Shown here piece by piece: positions 50,401 to 61,643 of a DNA stretch of 64,000 bases. The stretch covers positions 90,058,255 to 90,122,254 of the forward strand of contig NC_092346.1 of assembly GCF_963676685.1 (NCBI RefSeq), given 5' to 3'. The notes under the pieces were generated by a model. The model did no database searches. It was not told the origin of the DNA and saw only the letters and a list, made by a program, of their open reading frames with translations. The translations under genes and the position numbers were made by a program. Every line of letters begins with the position of its first letter. Position 1 is the stretch's first letter. This DNA comes from Mytilus edulis. Its lineage: Eukaryota; Mollusca; Bivalvia; Mytilida; Mytilidae.

Positions 50401-50787
50401 CGAAACTCATACGTGGCAAATGCGTTCCACTTAAATGTTTATTGACAGGAATTGCCATGTAGGTAAAGGTTGGTGGTTCTCTCCGGACACACTTCGACTT
50501 ACTCCACCAATTAAAACTTACGGCCACGATAAGCTCGTATTGCTGAGAGTGGCACTGGCGTTAAACACTAACTAACCAATCAACATAAGCTTACACAATG
50601 AATGTAGATAAGAATTATACCAAATGAAATATGTATATAATGAACTTACGACAACTGCTGCATCATTTAGGTCCTGACAAAATTCTCTTTTTATTCCCGC
50701 CTTAAGTTCTGTCACCTGGACCTGGCCTTCGCCACTAGTATCAAGTCTTTGGAAAAATTGTCTCATATCTTCCTTTCCGTGAGACAT
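47457..50787 (-). CDS. Calmodulin-like four-EF-hand calcium-binding protein, paralogue 2
   Basis: Three exons on the minus strand: 50650-50787 (46 codons, donor GTAAGT), 49450-49538 (89 nt, acceptor TTTTTTCAG, donor GTAAGC) and 47457-47649 (acceptor TTTCAG, stop TAA). Phases 0 and 2 match paralogue 1; the product is 139 aa. Loops: D16-E27 (DTSGEGQVQVTE, weakened by Ser and Glu at positions 3 and 5), D53-E64 (DMDGDNMISEDE, again Asn at position 6), D87-E98 (DADGSGFLSKDE) and D122-E133 (DSNNDGKISCEE). By eye, 24 of 46 residues in exon 1 and 19 of 29 in exon 2 match paralogue 1. It lies about 3.1 kb upstream of paralogue 1 in transcription order, so the pair arose by tandem duplication. The acceptor of the last exon is embedded in a 42-bp minisatellite that repeats it in frame, so longer isoforms are possible. 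Role as for paralogue 1, by family only. Confidence 0.93.
47639..48060 (-). repeat. 42-bp minisatellite carrying repeated splice acceptors, about 10 copies
   Basis: The unit is 42 bp and repeats about ten times from the start of the last exon of EF-hand paralogue 2 into intron 2. On the minus strand each unit holds a pyrimidine-rich run, a CAG or TAG acceptor, and the first 11 bases of the exon (ACTTGCCTTCA). Two unit types alternate (encoding SVCISF or YLCISF), giving an 84-bp higher-order period. Because 42 is a multiple of 3, the exon frame stays open through the array to about 48053. CAG acceptors are kept in the real exon copy, the third copy and the outermost copy; the others have TAG. 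Confidence 0.93.
48420..48865. mobile_element. 446-bp foldback element in intron 2 of EF-hand paralogue 2
   Basis: Arms of about 200 bp are inverted copies of each other from GAATGAAATTCAAAACAGTG at the left to the complement at the right. Both include GGGGTCACCAAAGG and its complement. The axis lies near 48640, in AT-rich sequence. No coding capacity. Confidence 0.87.
49060..49310. repeat. About 104-bp tandem repeat, 2.4 copies
   Basis: The block CTGCTTCAGCG(C/T)GAACGCC recurs near 49064, 49168 and 49272, with TACTTTCTAGAATCAGC between. It lies in intron 2 of EF-hand paralogue 2, ending about 140 bp from exon 2. Confidence 0.85.
49650..49920. repeat. Dispersed repeat with CCCCCTATGAG hairpins
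   Basis: GACCCCCTATGAGACCGTAG and GGGGTT, then CATAGGGGGTT, can pair, and CTTATCGGAC near the left is echoed by GTCCGATAA near 49876. I recall similar sequence as a common mussel repeat; the borders are uncertain. It lies in intron 1 of EF-hand paralogue 2. Confidence 0.4.
50262..50580 (+). mobile_element. tRNA-derived SINE in intron 1 of EF-hand paralogue 2
   Basis: A tRNA-like head has a B-box-type GAGTTCGAAACTC near 50397. The body has CGGCCACGATA and ATTGCTGAGAGTGGC, and the 3' part reads GGCGTTAAACACTAAC with a short AACTAACCAA-type tail at about 50560-50580. From memory the GGCGTTAAACACC ending is typical of widespread molluscan SINEs (V-SINE or MetaSINE groups). The A box is not clear. 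Confidence 0.65.
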
Positions 50788-50906
50788 GTTTGCAATAGTT
50801 TATGTAATCTTTACTCTAAAAAATTATGCGACTGATAAATTTCGAACGATACTCGGGTTTTTAATATTATAAATTAGCGTTCTTCCTACGCTTATACAGG
50901 TGTGCA

Positions 50907-50916
50907 CTATTTATAG
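50907..50916 (-). promoter_or_regulatory. Candidate TATA box of EF-hand paralogue 2
   Basis: The minus strand reads CTATAAATAG about 120 bases upstream of the start codon, a close match to the TATA consensus. It would give a 5' UTR of roughly 90 bases if the first exon is not split. Confidence 0.4.
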
Positions 50917-52109
50917 GTAAATTACGAATGAATAAAAGTGTTTACCTTTTCCTACGCAACAAGTTCAAACATACAAATTTATTAATTCATGCCTAGATAA
51001 AACTCAGTTTATTAGTCACAAAACAGTTTTGGATGGCTGGATTGATCGATGACTGGTTGACTTGGTCGGGAATCAAACGCACGAGACGATGATGCCACTA
51101 TGAGACAGCGATGGCGGATAGGAGTTAATAGACGAAAAAATATTTACTGTCATAGTGGATATTTGAACATACTGACGAATGATCATTGTGAATAAATTGA
51201 GAAGTTACAAATGGAGGTAAAAAGTATGGAAAGGCAAAGATAAAAGAAGGAGTTAGGGAACATCTTGACAAAGGGACGAAAGTTTGAAAAAAATGATAAT
51301 TCACAAAAAAAATACCGAAAATAACTTAAGCAACAGAAGCAAACTTTTTCTATAAGATAATAGCATGGGCTATAACATCAAGTTCCGGTTATTGGCTGGT
51401 TTTGAATAATCTTTGGTAAATTTACAAGCTTGATATCATGTATTGTCGAGAAAATTGTCAATTGTTGAATACTGTTAATTGTCATATGGATGTCTTTTGT
51501 ATGTATGTTTCTTGGGTTTTTATTACATTTTTCTATCGGTTTGTTTTTTTGTGTTTTTTTTTTTTTTTAAGGGAGGTGCAGGGGGGTTGATGTATGAGTG
51601 TTTTATCGTTTGGTTGATATCTTATGGGCGTATATGCATTAAATCTTTCTTAATAAAAAAAAGATAAATTATTATGAGTAATTGTAAATTGGTGTATCCT
51701 CTTGATTATTATAATGATTCACTGTAACAAATACAACATAATGAATTCATCATTAAACTAAAGGTAGATGTTATGTTCTAAAATGTCCCGGTCTTGCATG
51801 AATATGTACGATTAGTATTAATCTAAACGCATAGTAATTTTGTAAAGAAAATATTATGTTCATAAGATTTTATACATTCACGTTAATTTTATCCCACCCG
51901 CATTCATCCATGTTACAAGTCAGACTTCCATTTTAATTCATCTTTCAACCCACGAATTTATTAAACTTAAGTTAACAGATACGTGTATGTCAAGCCTTGA
52001 AAAAAGTAAAAAGAAAATTGAGATGACCTTATTATAAGAAAGATAATACCATGAACAATTATAATGTACGGGGTCGCCGAATGGGACTCTTGTGGTTTTG
52101 TACAAAATT
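50917..52109. other. Upstream flank of EF-hand paralogue 2, no gene seen
   Basis: AT-rich with homopolymer T near 51556. The frame 51479-51667 is low complexity. Confidence 0.45.
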
Positions 52110-52660
52110 CAATTCTGTCATAACAAAATCATTTTTGTCTTACACAACTATGTGATACACACTTCTTTTATGAGAACTCCAGTTCTGTGATGATAAAATT
52201 CATTATTGTAGACAAAATTCATTTTTGACATGACAAAAGTCAATTTTGTCAAAAAGGTATGCAAATATAAACTTATTTGCATACAAAATTTACTTTTGTT
52301 ACCTGATATGGAAAATAAAACACAAAAGTCACACAAAATTGACTTTAGTGAGACAAAATTTACTTTTGTGAGACAAAATTTACTTTTGTGAGACAAAATT
52401 TACTTTTGTGAGACAAAATTTACTTTTGTGAAACAAAATTTACTTTTGTTACAAAAGTCAATTTTGTCTTACAAAAGTCGATTTTGTATGCAAATTAGTT
52501 CACAGAATCCAAACTAAACTAATTTGCATACAAAATTGACTTTTGTCGCCCAATTTTCAAATTGGGTAAAAAAAAGTAAAGTCTGTGTTACAAAAATGAA
52601 TTTTGTCATGACAAAAGTAGCTTTTATCCACTGAAAGATAATTTTGTATGACAAAATTTT
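52110..52660. repeat. Array of short imperfect palindromes ACAAAAGTxAATTTTGT
   Basis: Dozens of ACAAAATT and ACTTTTGT blocks alternate. 52320-52440 is a regular 20-bp tandem (GAGACAAAATTTACTTTTGT). Longer arms pair (TACAAAAGTCGATTTTGTAT with GCAAATTAGTT against AACTAATTTGC with ATACAAAATTGACTTTTG, 52478-52547). Open frames are artefacts. Confidence 0.85.
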
Positions 52661-54409
52661 AAATTTGTAGTATGCTACAAATGTTAAACTGAACTCATTT
52701 TTGTGGAACCAAACTCACTTTTAACCGTTCAGGAGGATTTTGAAAATAAACTCGGCCTTGATAATCACAAAAATAAATGGTTTGTTCTGTGGTAGTTTGA
52801 AAATAAATTACCTGACTTGCAATGTATTGAACATAAATAACTCAGCAGGTCTAATCGAAAGGATGAGATGGCACCAGATTTCTTCATAAATTCATCTTTT
52901 TCCCCAAAAAAAAATCAGGAAACACTTCCCAAATTTTTTTAATAATTAAAGTATAGATATTATTTAAATATACTTGAAATGTATGAAAATTCGTTTCATT
53001 TAACTTGAGGTATATTTTCTCGGGAAACCTTACCTCACTTTTATTTTTAACAGGGCCGTGACTACATTGAGGCCTAATGTAGGAAAAGACCAAACGCTTG
53101 TCTCCATATCAAATTGTGTTCACGGCGAGCGCCTTGCTAGAAGCAAGTTCTGTTTTGCCTCAGACGTAGGCCTGATTTTTGGGATCAATGTTTCTTCATT
53201 ATTTGTCTTTTGTTCATTGATTGCCCTTCTGTGTTCTGTTAGTGTTGCATTACTTTTGTGATCTAGTAATTTTGTTATGAACTTGATCATGAGTTAAAAA
53301 AACCAGCAGCCACAGACTTAACTATGTGAAATCCATATTTGCTTTATCATGCACATTGGTCTTTTGATGTTGTCCCTAGAAACTTAAGTTAAAATTATTA
53401 AAACAAAACTTGCATTTTCAGATTCAGAAAGGGTATGGGAAACACCTATTAAAAGTGCATGATTTTGCATCAATTGTTCTATAGCTTCTTGGGCCTTCAG
53501 TGGATCAAAAATCCTTCAAAAAAAATTTTGCCTCGCTCTGCTGGGCGAAATATGTTTGCCAATACTTTTAAAGAAGCTAGTTACAACCAAACTTTAATAC
53601 TAAATAGGTATGCAATACATGTACATGCAGTTGGGAACATAAAAGATTAATTTCTGCAGAGGATGATGATTAATTTTGATTAAATGGTACACAATGACTT
53701 GATTATACATGTATTATTTATAATAAACAAATCATTTAAAAAATTTATGTTTTCGAATATCATAAATATAGTTTGAAAATGAATAATCAGTCCCTTGCTT
53801 TAATGAAAATGAAAAATCTTGCTTCAATAGTGCAGAAAATGAATAATCTGTCCTCTTCGTTTACAAAAATTAAATTAATAACCAAAAACAAATCCTCCTG
53901 CCCCCCCCCCCCCCCCCAACCACCACCAGAATATCAAGTGGTTGTCCCCTTACAGCAGTAAATGAAACTTTGAAACATTCCTGTTCGAACATCGACTATG
54001 TGATTAATTAATAAAAAAAAATGTCCATCTTCACGTTTAATGTGACTTAAATTTGAACTTAATTTTCTGCCTTGATTCCTTTTTCTTCTTGTTTATTTAA
54101 GCTCGATTTATTTTTACATTTTCTGTGAATCTGAGTCATCAGAAATGATCAGTCTAATGTCTCGATGTTTGGACTATTTTCAAATGTTCCAATAGATTTT
54201 GTGACAAATTCTTTTTGCGGACAGTTATTTTGATATAAGCCAGTAACTACTTCTTTTTACATCATGTTTTTTGAAATTTTGGTTAATCTTTAAAATTAAA
54301 TAATTACCGCCAATTTTTTATGTGCTTGTCAAGAGTCTGTCCATCATTGATTGTCGTTGGTTTGTGTCTGTCATTTATGTTGTTTGTCTTACAAAGTATT
54401 GTTATAAAT
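52661..54409. other. No gene seen
   Basis: AT-rich, with a poly-C run at about 53900-53917. The frame 53058-53261 has a hydrophobic end but no recognisable family or gene context. Confidence 0.4.
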
Positions 54410-54960
54410 TAGGCTGTTTAGTTTGTTTGATATTTGTAGGGATCTTAATATATACGGCATGGGTTTTTTCAAGTTGAAGCCGTACAGTGAAGTATAAATA
54501 CTTGTATCCACATCATTTGAACTATGGTGGAAAGCTGTCTCATTCCCTATTATACCACATCTCGATAGTGTGAACAATCGTTTTTACTTATGTTGTTTAT
54601 AATTTTTATTGTTCCTAAACATAATAATAAGCTTTCTTTGCATATACAAAATAAGATGTGTTATGATAACCAATCAGACAACTCTCTACAAGAGACCAAA
54701 TGACACAGAAATTAACAACTATAGGTCAACGGCCTTCAACATTGAGCAAAGTCATCGTCAGCTATAAAAGGCCCCGAAATGACAAATGTTAAACCGTGAA
54801 TTCAAACGAAAAAAACTGACGGCGTAATTTATGTACAAAAAATGAACGAAAAACAAATATGTATCACATCCACAAACTACAACTACTAAATTACAGGCTC
54901 CTGACTTAGGACAGGCACCTACATACAGAATGTTGCAGGGTTAAACATATTAGCGGGATT
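54410..54960. repeat. B-family repeats in inverted pair
   Basis: 54410-54560 is forward (diverged; GGAAAGCTGTCTCATTCCCT, TATACCACATCT). 54650-54960 is inverted (ATTGAGCAAAGTCATCG, CAGGCTCCTGACTTAGGACA). Confidence 0.7.
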
Positions 54961-56039
54961 CCAGGCAACTCCCCCATAACCTGGGACAGTGATGTAACAG
55001 TACAACATAAGAACGAACTATAAAACACAGTGGAAAAAGGTTCAACTCATCAGATGGATACAAATAGAAACATATCTTACAAAAACACAGAGTGGACGTG
55101 GCCGGGTACTTGTATATCCAAACACCAAAAAGACACTTTCTTTGCATGTCTTCCATATTTTTCCTGCCATACCATTTTTACTAAAGTATGTACAATTTTG
55201 TTATATGTTCACTATAAACCTTCTTGCTTTGACAGTTTAAACTTAATTCTAATTCTTTATTTTAATATCTATACAGTGTTCTTTTGTTTTTCTTAAACTT
55301 GCTTTGACATAAGAAAAGTTGACATATGGTCGAATTGATTTATTTGTCTAATTACCTTGGCGTAAAATGTCCAACGGTTCAAAAACAAGTTTTCCTGGAG
55401 CGCTAACAAATATGATTACGGGGGTTACTGTAAAAGATTTTCAACCATCGCACTTTTTTAATTTATTATTTTTACATTATCGCACCTGCTAAAATTTACG
55501 TTTATTATTAATGTACAGTATGCTATCCATATCCGTATACTATTATACCCCTAAAGTAAAGAATATTTTTAAAATTGTTAAATGAGAAAGATCACACAAG
55601 CTGTTATAATATATACTAAGTCAAAATAGTATCTCACAGGGTAGATAGGAATGCACACATGTATTTAAACCCGCTGCATTTGTTTGCACATGTAAGCAAT
55701 CGGATGTTCAGAAGTTGTCTTTTTTTATATGGTTCAGAAGTGTTTCTTGTTCCTCGTTTTTTATATAGATTAGACCGTAAGTTTTCCAGTTTGAACGATT
55801 TTTTTTTGGGCCCCTTTGTATCTTGCTGTTCGGTGTGAGCCAAAGCTTCGTGTTGAAGACCATAAATATCATGTGTGGTAAATTCTCATACAAAACGAAA
55901 ACAGCACAATAAGCAAGACGCATGACAACTAGTATGTTAACGTTTCACGTCATCTATACGCTTAAAAAAATTGGTTAATGCAAAGTTAAGTCAAGTAGAG
56001 CATATTGAAACAATTAAAACCTGACTATATCCAGTTCTT
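54961..56039. other. No gene; one B-related fragment
   Basis: 55760-55865 resembles the 45110 subtype (TTGCTGTTCGGTGTGAGCCA). The remainder is AT-rich with nothing recognised. Confidence 0.4.
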
Positions 56040-56215
56040 TGTTAGATACAAAGATAAGTTTGAAAGTTGGCTTATCAATGCTCTTCAACTTCGTACTTAA
56101 TTTGGCCTTTTTAACTTTTTTTGGATTCGAGCGTCACTGATGAGTCTTTTGTAGACGAAACGCGTCTGTCGTAAATACAAAATTAAATCCTGGTATCTTT
56201 GATGAGTTTATTTCC
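56040..56215 (+). repeat. C-family fragment
   Basis: AATGCTCTTCAACTTCGTAC, GAGCGTCACTGATGAGTCTT and GTAGACGAAACGCGTC. Confidence 0.7.
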
Positions 56216-56494
56216 TTGTAGAAATCGTATAACAAATTGTACATTTTACAGCGATGTTGTTTATAGAGCACACAAATTAAATACTGTCAACTAGACCAAA
56301 CCCGCGACATCGCAAGTCTGTGACAGAATTAAAGTACCTACATGTACACCTTATTTTTAGCTTGGTATGTTAGTATTCATATTATGATATAGTTTAGACA
56401 TGTTGATCATAAGGTGCACTGTTTTCTCTGCTTTCAAAATCTTTCTGATTAAACCCGTCCTTTTTCGATATTTAATCCATATTTATGTGCTTGC

Positions 56495-56760
56495 AGAAGA
56501 TGTCGGACTACACTGTCCAGATTACTAGAAGACTGACGTCATGCTTTAGATAAAAGCTTTTTCATTGTAGCTGAATTGTACATATGGACCTTTCAAAGGC
56601 TTATGACTGTTATCCTAAGGATATTTTACTGCACAAATGACGAGCTTATGGTTTATCTGCACATTCAGTATATATCTTACATTCATATCTTTCTAACAGA
56701 AAACAACAAATCTGAGCATTTCAGATGACATCTAGAAAGGAGTACCTACAGGTACTATTT
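56495..56760 (+). mobile_element. LINE reverse transcriptase relic
   Basis: One frame reads MDLSKAYDCYPKDILLHK, stop, RAYGLSAHSVYILHSYLSNR, KQQI and stop. That is RT motif A (D-LSKA-D) and the following helix typical of CR1/jockey-like LINEs. About 90 bp upstream also resembles RT in shifted frames. It is cut off at about 56760 where an F-family repeat begins. Not functional. Confidence 0.72.
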
Positions 56761-56769
56761 ACGCCATCA

Positions 56770-56960
56770 TTAATTAAAACTGAGAATGGTAATGAGGAAA
56801 AGAGCCAAAGAGAAAACACCCGACCATGCAAAGAGCAGATGACTGCCGATGCCACCAATGGGTTTCCAACGAAGCGAGAAAATCCACACCTTGAAGTGGT
56901 CCTCAGCTGGCCCCTAGATAAAAGTGTGTACTATTTAAGTCAAAACAGACGTCACACTAA
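56770..56960 (-). repeat. F-family repeat, inverted
   Basis: CCACCAATGGGTTTCCAAC, GAAGCGAGAAAATCCAC and CTCAGCTGGCCCCTAGATAA are the complement of the F family. It abuts the LINE relic. Confidence 0.65.
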
Positions 56961-57589
56961 ACTCCAAAACATATAAACAAACTAAAATTTAAAAAAAATA
57001 CAAAACTAACAAAGGATAGAGGCTCCTGACTTTGAACAGGCCTAAAGATGCGGTAGATTAAAAATATTTTGTGAGATCTCACCAATTCTCCTATACTTCT
57101 AGCAGAATAAAGAAACACATAGAAATACGCACAGTAAAACTCAGTTTAAAAAAAGTCTGAGTCCAATGTCAGGATAGGTAACACAAGAAACAAAATAAAA
57201 TGACAATGATACACGAAATAACAAAGGAAACTAGCATTTGCTGACATGACAGCTACAGACCTTAATTTAACTTATAGCAAGATTATGTCTTCATCATATG
57301 AAAATTAAGTACAAACTCGACCGTTAGAGGATTAGTATCCTACCATCATAAAATGTATGAGAAGATCATAACCCGTATCATATCAACAATATGTTTTAGA
57401 ATAAATGTTTTATGTTCGATGGAAAGACCCAATTGGTGAATCAATATCAAAGCCAAACTATGCCATCCTTAATGACCTGACAATAGTATCGTAACTATAT
57501 CCCTTCCGAATAAGTCTGCATAAAAGTTTTGTTTGCTTTTGAGGTGAATGCCGACATTTTTGTTTTCTCTAAAGAATATTACAAAGAAT
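56961..57589. other. No gene seen
   Basis: AT-rich; nothing recognised. Confidence 0.4.
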
Positions 57590-58160
57590 GATTGGATGTG
57601 AAAAATCTGAACGTATAAGATGTCTACATGTTGATTTATATTTACGCAAAAATGTCCTTGTACCGATGATAAATAAACTCAGCTCTTCGGTCGATCGAGT
57701 TGCTGTCACTTTCATATATACCAGGATTGGAATTTTATATTTACACAAGACGCGCGTTTCGTCTACAAAAGTGACGCTCGAATAAAAAAAATTTAAATAG
57801 GCAAAATAAAGTACGAAGTTGAAGAGCATTGAGGACCAACAGTTCATTAAAATTTTGCCAAATATAACTAAGGTTATCTATTCCTGAGGTAGAAAAGACT
57901 TTGTATTTCAAAAATTCAAAGTTTTGTTTACAGTTAATTTTTAAATTTTGAACATATCAATGATAACTCTAATCAACACAGAAGTGTTGACTACTTGGAT
58001 GGTGATTCCCTCGGAGAATTTAAACTCCACCAGCAGTAGCATCGACCCAGTGATTGTAAATAAACTCATCAAAGATACCAGGATTGAAAATTTATATTTA
58101 CTCCAGACGCACGTTCCGTCTACAAAAGACTCATCAGTCACGCTCGAATAAAAAAAATGT
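57590..58160 (-). repeat. C-family repeats, two inverted copies
   Basis: Both contain the inverted CGTCTACAAAAG and GTGACGCTCG / GTCACGCTCGAATAAAAAAA. The second has ACACAGAAGTGTTGACTACT and CACCAGCAGTAGCATCGACC. Confidence 0.7.
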
Positions 58161-58849
58161 TAAAAAGGCCAACTAACACATTCCTCATTTCCATTCTCAA
58201 TTTTATTCATATGACGTGGATCTGTACTAAAAAAAATCCGCCATTGTGTTATTGTTCTATTATTATTTGTGTATTCTTGTCTATCATATTTGCTAATGTG
58301 TTTTGTGTTTCTTTGATACATACGAGGTGTCTCTTATTTCAAATATATATAATAAGCATATAGACTATCTTCAAAAAGGACAAGTTAAGGTTTTAATATT
58401 CATTCTGCAGAGGATTTTTTATGCCTAGGAATACTATAGACTATATTCTTTTCATAGTTTGAACGACAAAATTATTTTATATCTTTACCTGTGTGACGTT
58501 TACATTCTGACGTCGAACGCGCGAATTAACTTCAGAGGTAATGTTAAGCTAACCATGCGGTCCCAGTACTTAAATCTTTCAATTCTTTATGTGTGGATTT
58601 AACATACATAAATAAGATACAAAAATAAGAAAGCAATGAAGGAGGTTATTAAATTTGATATATGCCTTTGTGTGCTTCTTTTGTAAAATATTTGTTTGTT
58701 TTTATTGTTATTAAGAAAATAACACAATGTTGACTGCTTTACCCTTTTTTTTCACTTTTACCTATAGTATCTGTTTGTTTTGTTAACGCATCGTTGTCAG
58801 CATAATAATGAAATTTGATGTGACTGTCATACAAGTAAGAGGTTTAGCT
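58161..58849. other. No gene seen
   Basis: AT-rich; nothing recognised. Confidence 0.4.
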
Positions 58850-59190
58850 AGTTATAAAACCAGGTCCCATCCACTATTTTCTATATTAGGAAAATGCCAT
58901 ACCAAGTCAGGAATATGTCAGTTGTTATCCATTCTTTTGAGGTGTTTGAGGCTAATATTTTGCCAAGTGATTATTGACTTTTCGATTTGAATTTTCCTCT
59001 GAGTTCAGGATTTTTGTGATTCTACTTTTTTCATATAGATATCAAGGTTAAAATTGTGTGCTCCAGCTGCGTGTTTCGTCTACAAATTAGTCATAAGTGA
59101 TGCTTAAAACGTTAATAACATCAAATAACATACGAAGTTGAAGTGCATCGAGGATCCTAAATTTCAAAAAAAAAAATTCGAAGCACATTT
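58850..59190. repeat. A-family repeat followed by a C-like fragment
   Basis: 58850-59030 has CACTATTTTCTATATTAGGA, AAATGCCATACCAAGTCAGG and TTCCTCTGAGTTCAGGATTT. 59030-59190 has GCGTGTTTCGTCTACAAATT and ACGAAGTTGAAGTGCATCGA. Confidence 0.6.
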
Positions 59191-59559
59191 TCTCGTCTCC
59201 TTTGTAAATTTATAAAATCAAACCGAGAAAAATGGTTCCATTTAATAATGTATTTATTTTAACATGTGATAACAGTTCCAGCAGAACGTGTTGTTGCCTC
59301 TAAACAGCAACCGATTTACAAGGGAAATATCACGAATTTCGAAAGAAAGAAAAAAAAATGCTGTTGAGAAAATACTAGTAGTGCGCATATACTAAGCAAT
59401 TTCATGAAACGTGTTGAATGAATAGGTTTTTTTTATATAACAAATTGTAATTTGAATAGCAAAGAAAACAGAATCGTAATAAATAATTCAATTTTCATGG
59501 CAATTGAGTTACCAATTGTTATAATTGAATCAAATTACCGAGCCCATGTTTTGTCTCGC

Positions 59560-60030
59560 ACTATCTATGTATTGTCTTTTGTTTTCTATTCGTTTGCTGT
59601 ACTTGTGCTTTTGATTTTGTTATTCGATAAAGGACTTCCCGTTTTTCTTTGAGTTTTTTTTTTTACTGTTTTACTTTATATAAAACTTTAATAATTTGGA
59701 GGACCGTTCAAGTTCAAAAAGTAATTATTAATGAAACATTGCAACAATAAAGTATTACAATGTTATATGAAATTCAATTATAGGACTCTGGCCTTTGTTG
59801 GTCTTGTATAATTTTTAATTTTAGTTTCTTATGTATAATTCGGAATTTAGTATGACGTCCATGTACTAGTATACATTTTTTAAGGGGCCAGCTGAAGGAC
59901 GCCTCCGGGTGCGGGAGTTTCTCGCTACATTGAAGACCCATTGGTGGCCTTCGGTTGTTGTCGGCTCTATGGTCGGGTTGTTGTCGCTTTGACACATTTC
60001 CCCATTTCCTTTCTCAATTTTATTGGAATT
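59560..60030 (+). repeat. A-like fragment and F-family repeat
   Basis: 59560-59660 is a diverged A end. 59790-60030 is F: AAGGGGCCAGCTGAAGGACG, GGAGTTTCTCGCTACATTGA, AGACCCATTGGTGGCCTTCG. Confidence 0.65.
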
Positions 60031-61643
60031 TTTTTTATAAATTCTGTCTCACAGAGCACCATTTTAACATATCTTCATGTAAAAAGCAATACAGACAATT
60101 ATTAACAAAATTACTTTATTGATTATAATGACAGAAATCATTACATTCACAATACTCACGAAAAAAATAAAAACGCTTCAGATTTACAAATGTGTACATA
60201 TATGTATCGTTTCAAAATGTTCCCATACTTAGTGTGATGATTGGTGATACAGTCTGTTGAATAAAGAGAGATAACTGTGTTTTGTTTTCTCAGTATGCTA
60301 AAATGTAAAATCAAAAAAGATACCTTTCACTTTTATAACAGTTGCCTAAACTTCCCTTATATTGACAAATATGTGTGAACAAAACAAACAGACATAATAG
60401 GTAAAAATATCAAAAATTATACACAGCAGAGAAAATACCAACGCTGTACAATAAAAGCTTAACAAAAATCATCCAATTTTACTTTTTCATATGTTAAAAA
60501 ATACTTTCCCTCTGTTAGAAAAGATTTAAAATCGTGGGGTGAATACAACAATACTGCTCATAACCTTTCCATGATATTAGCTAAATAGTTTTTCCTTGTA
60601 TATATGTTGTGTATTCTTTATGGACTTCAAACAGGACTGTGCTAGAGTTGACATAATTATCCTAATTCCAGTCAGGCAATTTTGAACACTCTATTTAACC
60701 GCTTTCATTGCTCGTTAAGTTTCCTTTCGTATCGATCGATCTCTTTGATGACAGTGTGATTTCTTATACCCGAATTAAACATTTATTAAGTTTTTATTTC
60801 ATTTTTTAAATAAGATCTTTTTAATGCAGTATATAAATAAAATTTGACTATACTTAATTGAAGATCACTCCAAGGTTCTATTTATATTTAATGCAATATA
60901 GATATGGTATTTTCCGTTTCCCCAACATTTACAATTCAAGTATTTTCTCAGAAATTTTTTAGTTGATCCACATAGCTATAATAAACTTTTCTTCCTTATT
61001 TTAAAAGTGTAATGGGGTTCGATTCTTTGAGGATATCAATTGTTGTTGTACTAAAAGAGACAGATGAGATTGACGTTTCGGTTGGAGTAGTAAGTTGAAC
61101 TTAACTCATCCTTATCTGACCTAAGAGACTCGACCATTTTCATTTGCTTTTGTGCTGTTCTTCATTTTGACATTGAACTTGTTATATTCATATTCAATAC
61201 CAACATTACTGGTATTTGTTTAAAGGCATACAAAGGACTACAAAAAAACTTTAATGTAATCTTATATACACGAAAAAAAGAAACAAGTCAAAATACAACA
61301 ATCGTCATATCATCAATTTTACAAATTATAAAGACAAAAGCAACATAGCAGATAAACAAAATACACGACATTAAAATATACAAAATCATAAACCAAGTAT
61401 ACAACTAGAATAAATACCAAAGTGGTGATGATCCCCTATTTTACTAATGTACACAACTAATGTACTCAGTTATGTGCATGTTTTTATTTACAATGATGAC
61501 AGACTCACTCTCTCTCTCCCATTTCACTTAATGACATGTATAGTTATTTACCAACATACAATCAGTGGTCACATTCTTGTACATTTGCAAAAATGAGGTG
61601 ATACTAAATGTTATTTTTTCAAATTATAATGATTATTTATATA
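60031..61643. other. No gene seen
   Basis: AT-rich. A minus-strand AATAAA lies at 60115-60120 and a short CT run near 61508-61519. It could be the 3' UTR of a minus-strand gene, but no coding exon was found. Confidence 0.35.

Noticed and set aside
50390..50420. Possible functional tRNA gene
   Set aside because: Only a B-box-like GAGTTCGAAACTC is present. No cloverleaf or acceptor stem could be drawn; a SINE explains it better.
52148..52396. Minus-strand 82-codon frame starting MSHKSKF
   Set aside because: It is the translation of the palindrome array; the MSH start shared with the EF-hand genes is coincidence.
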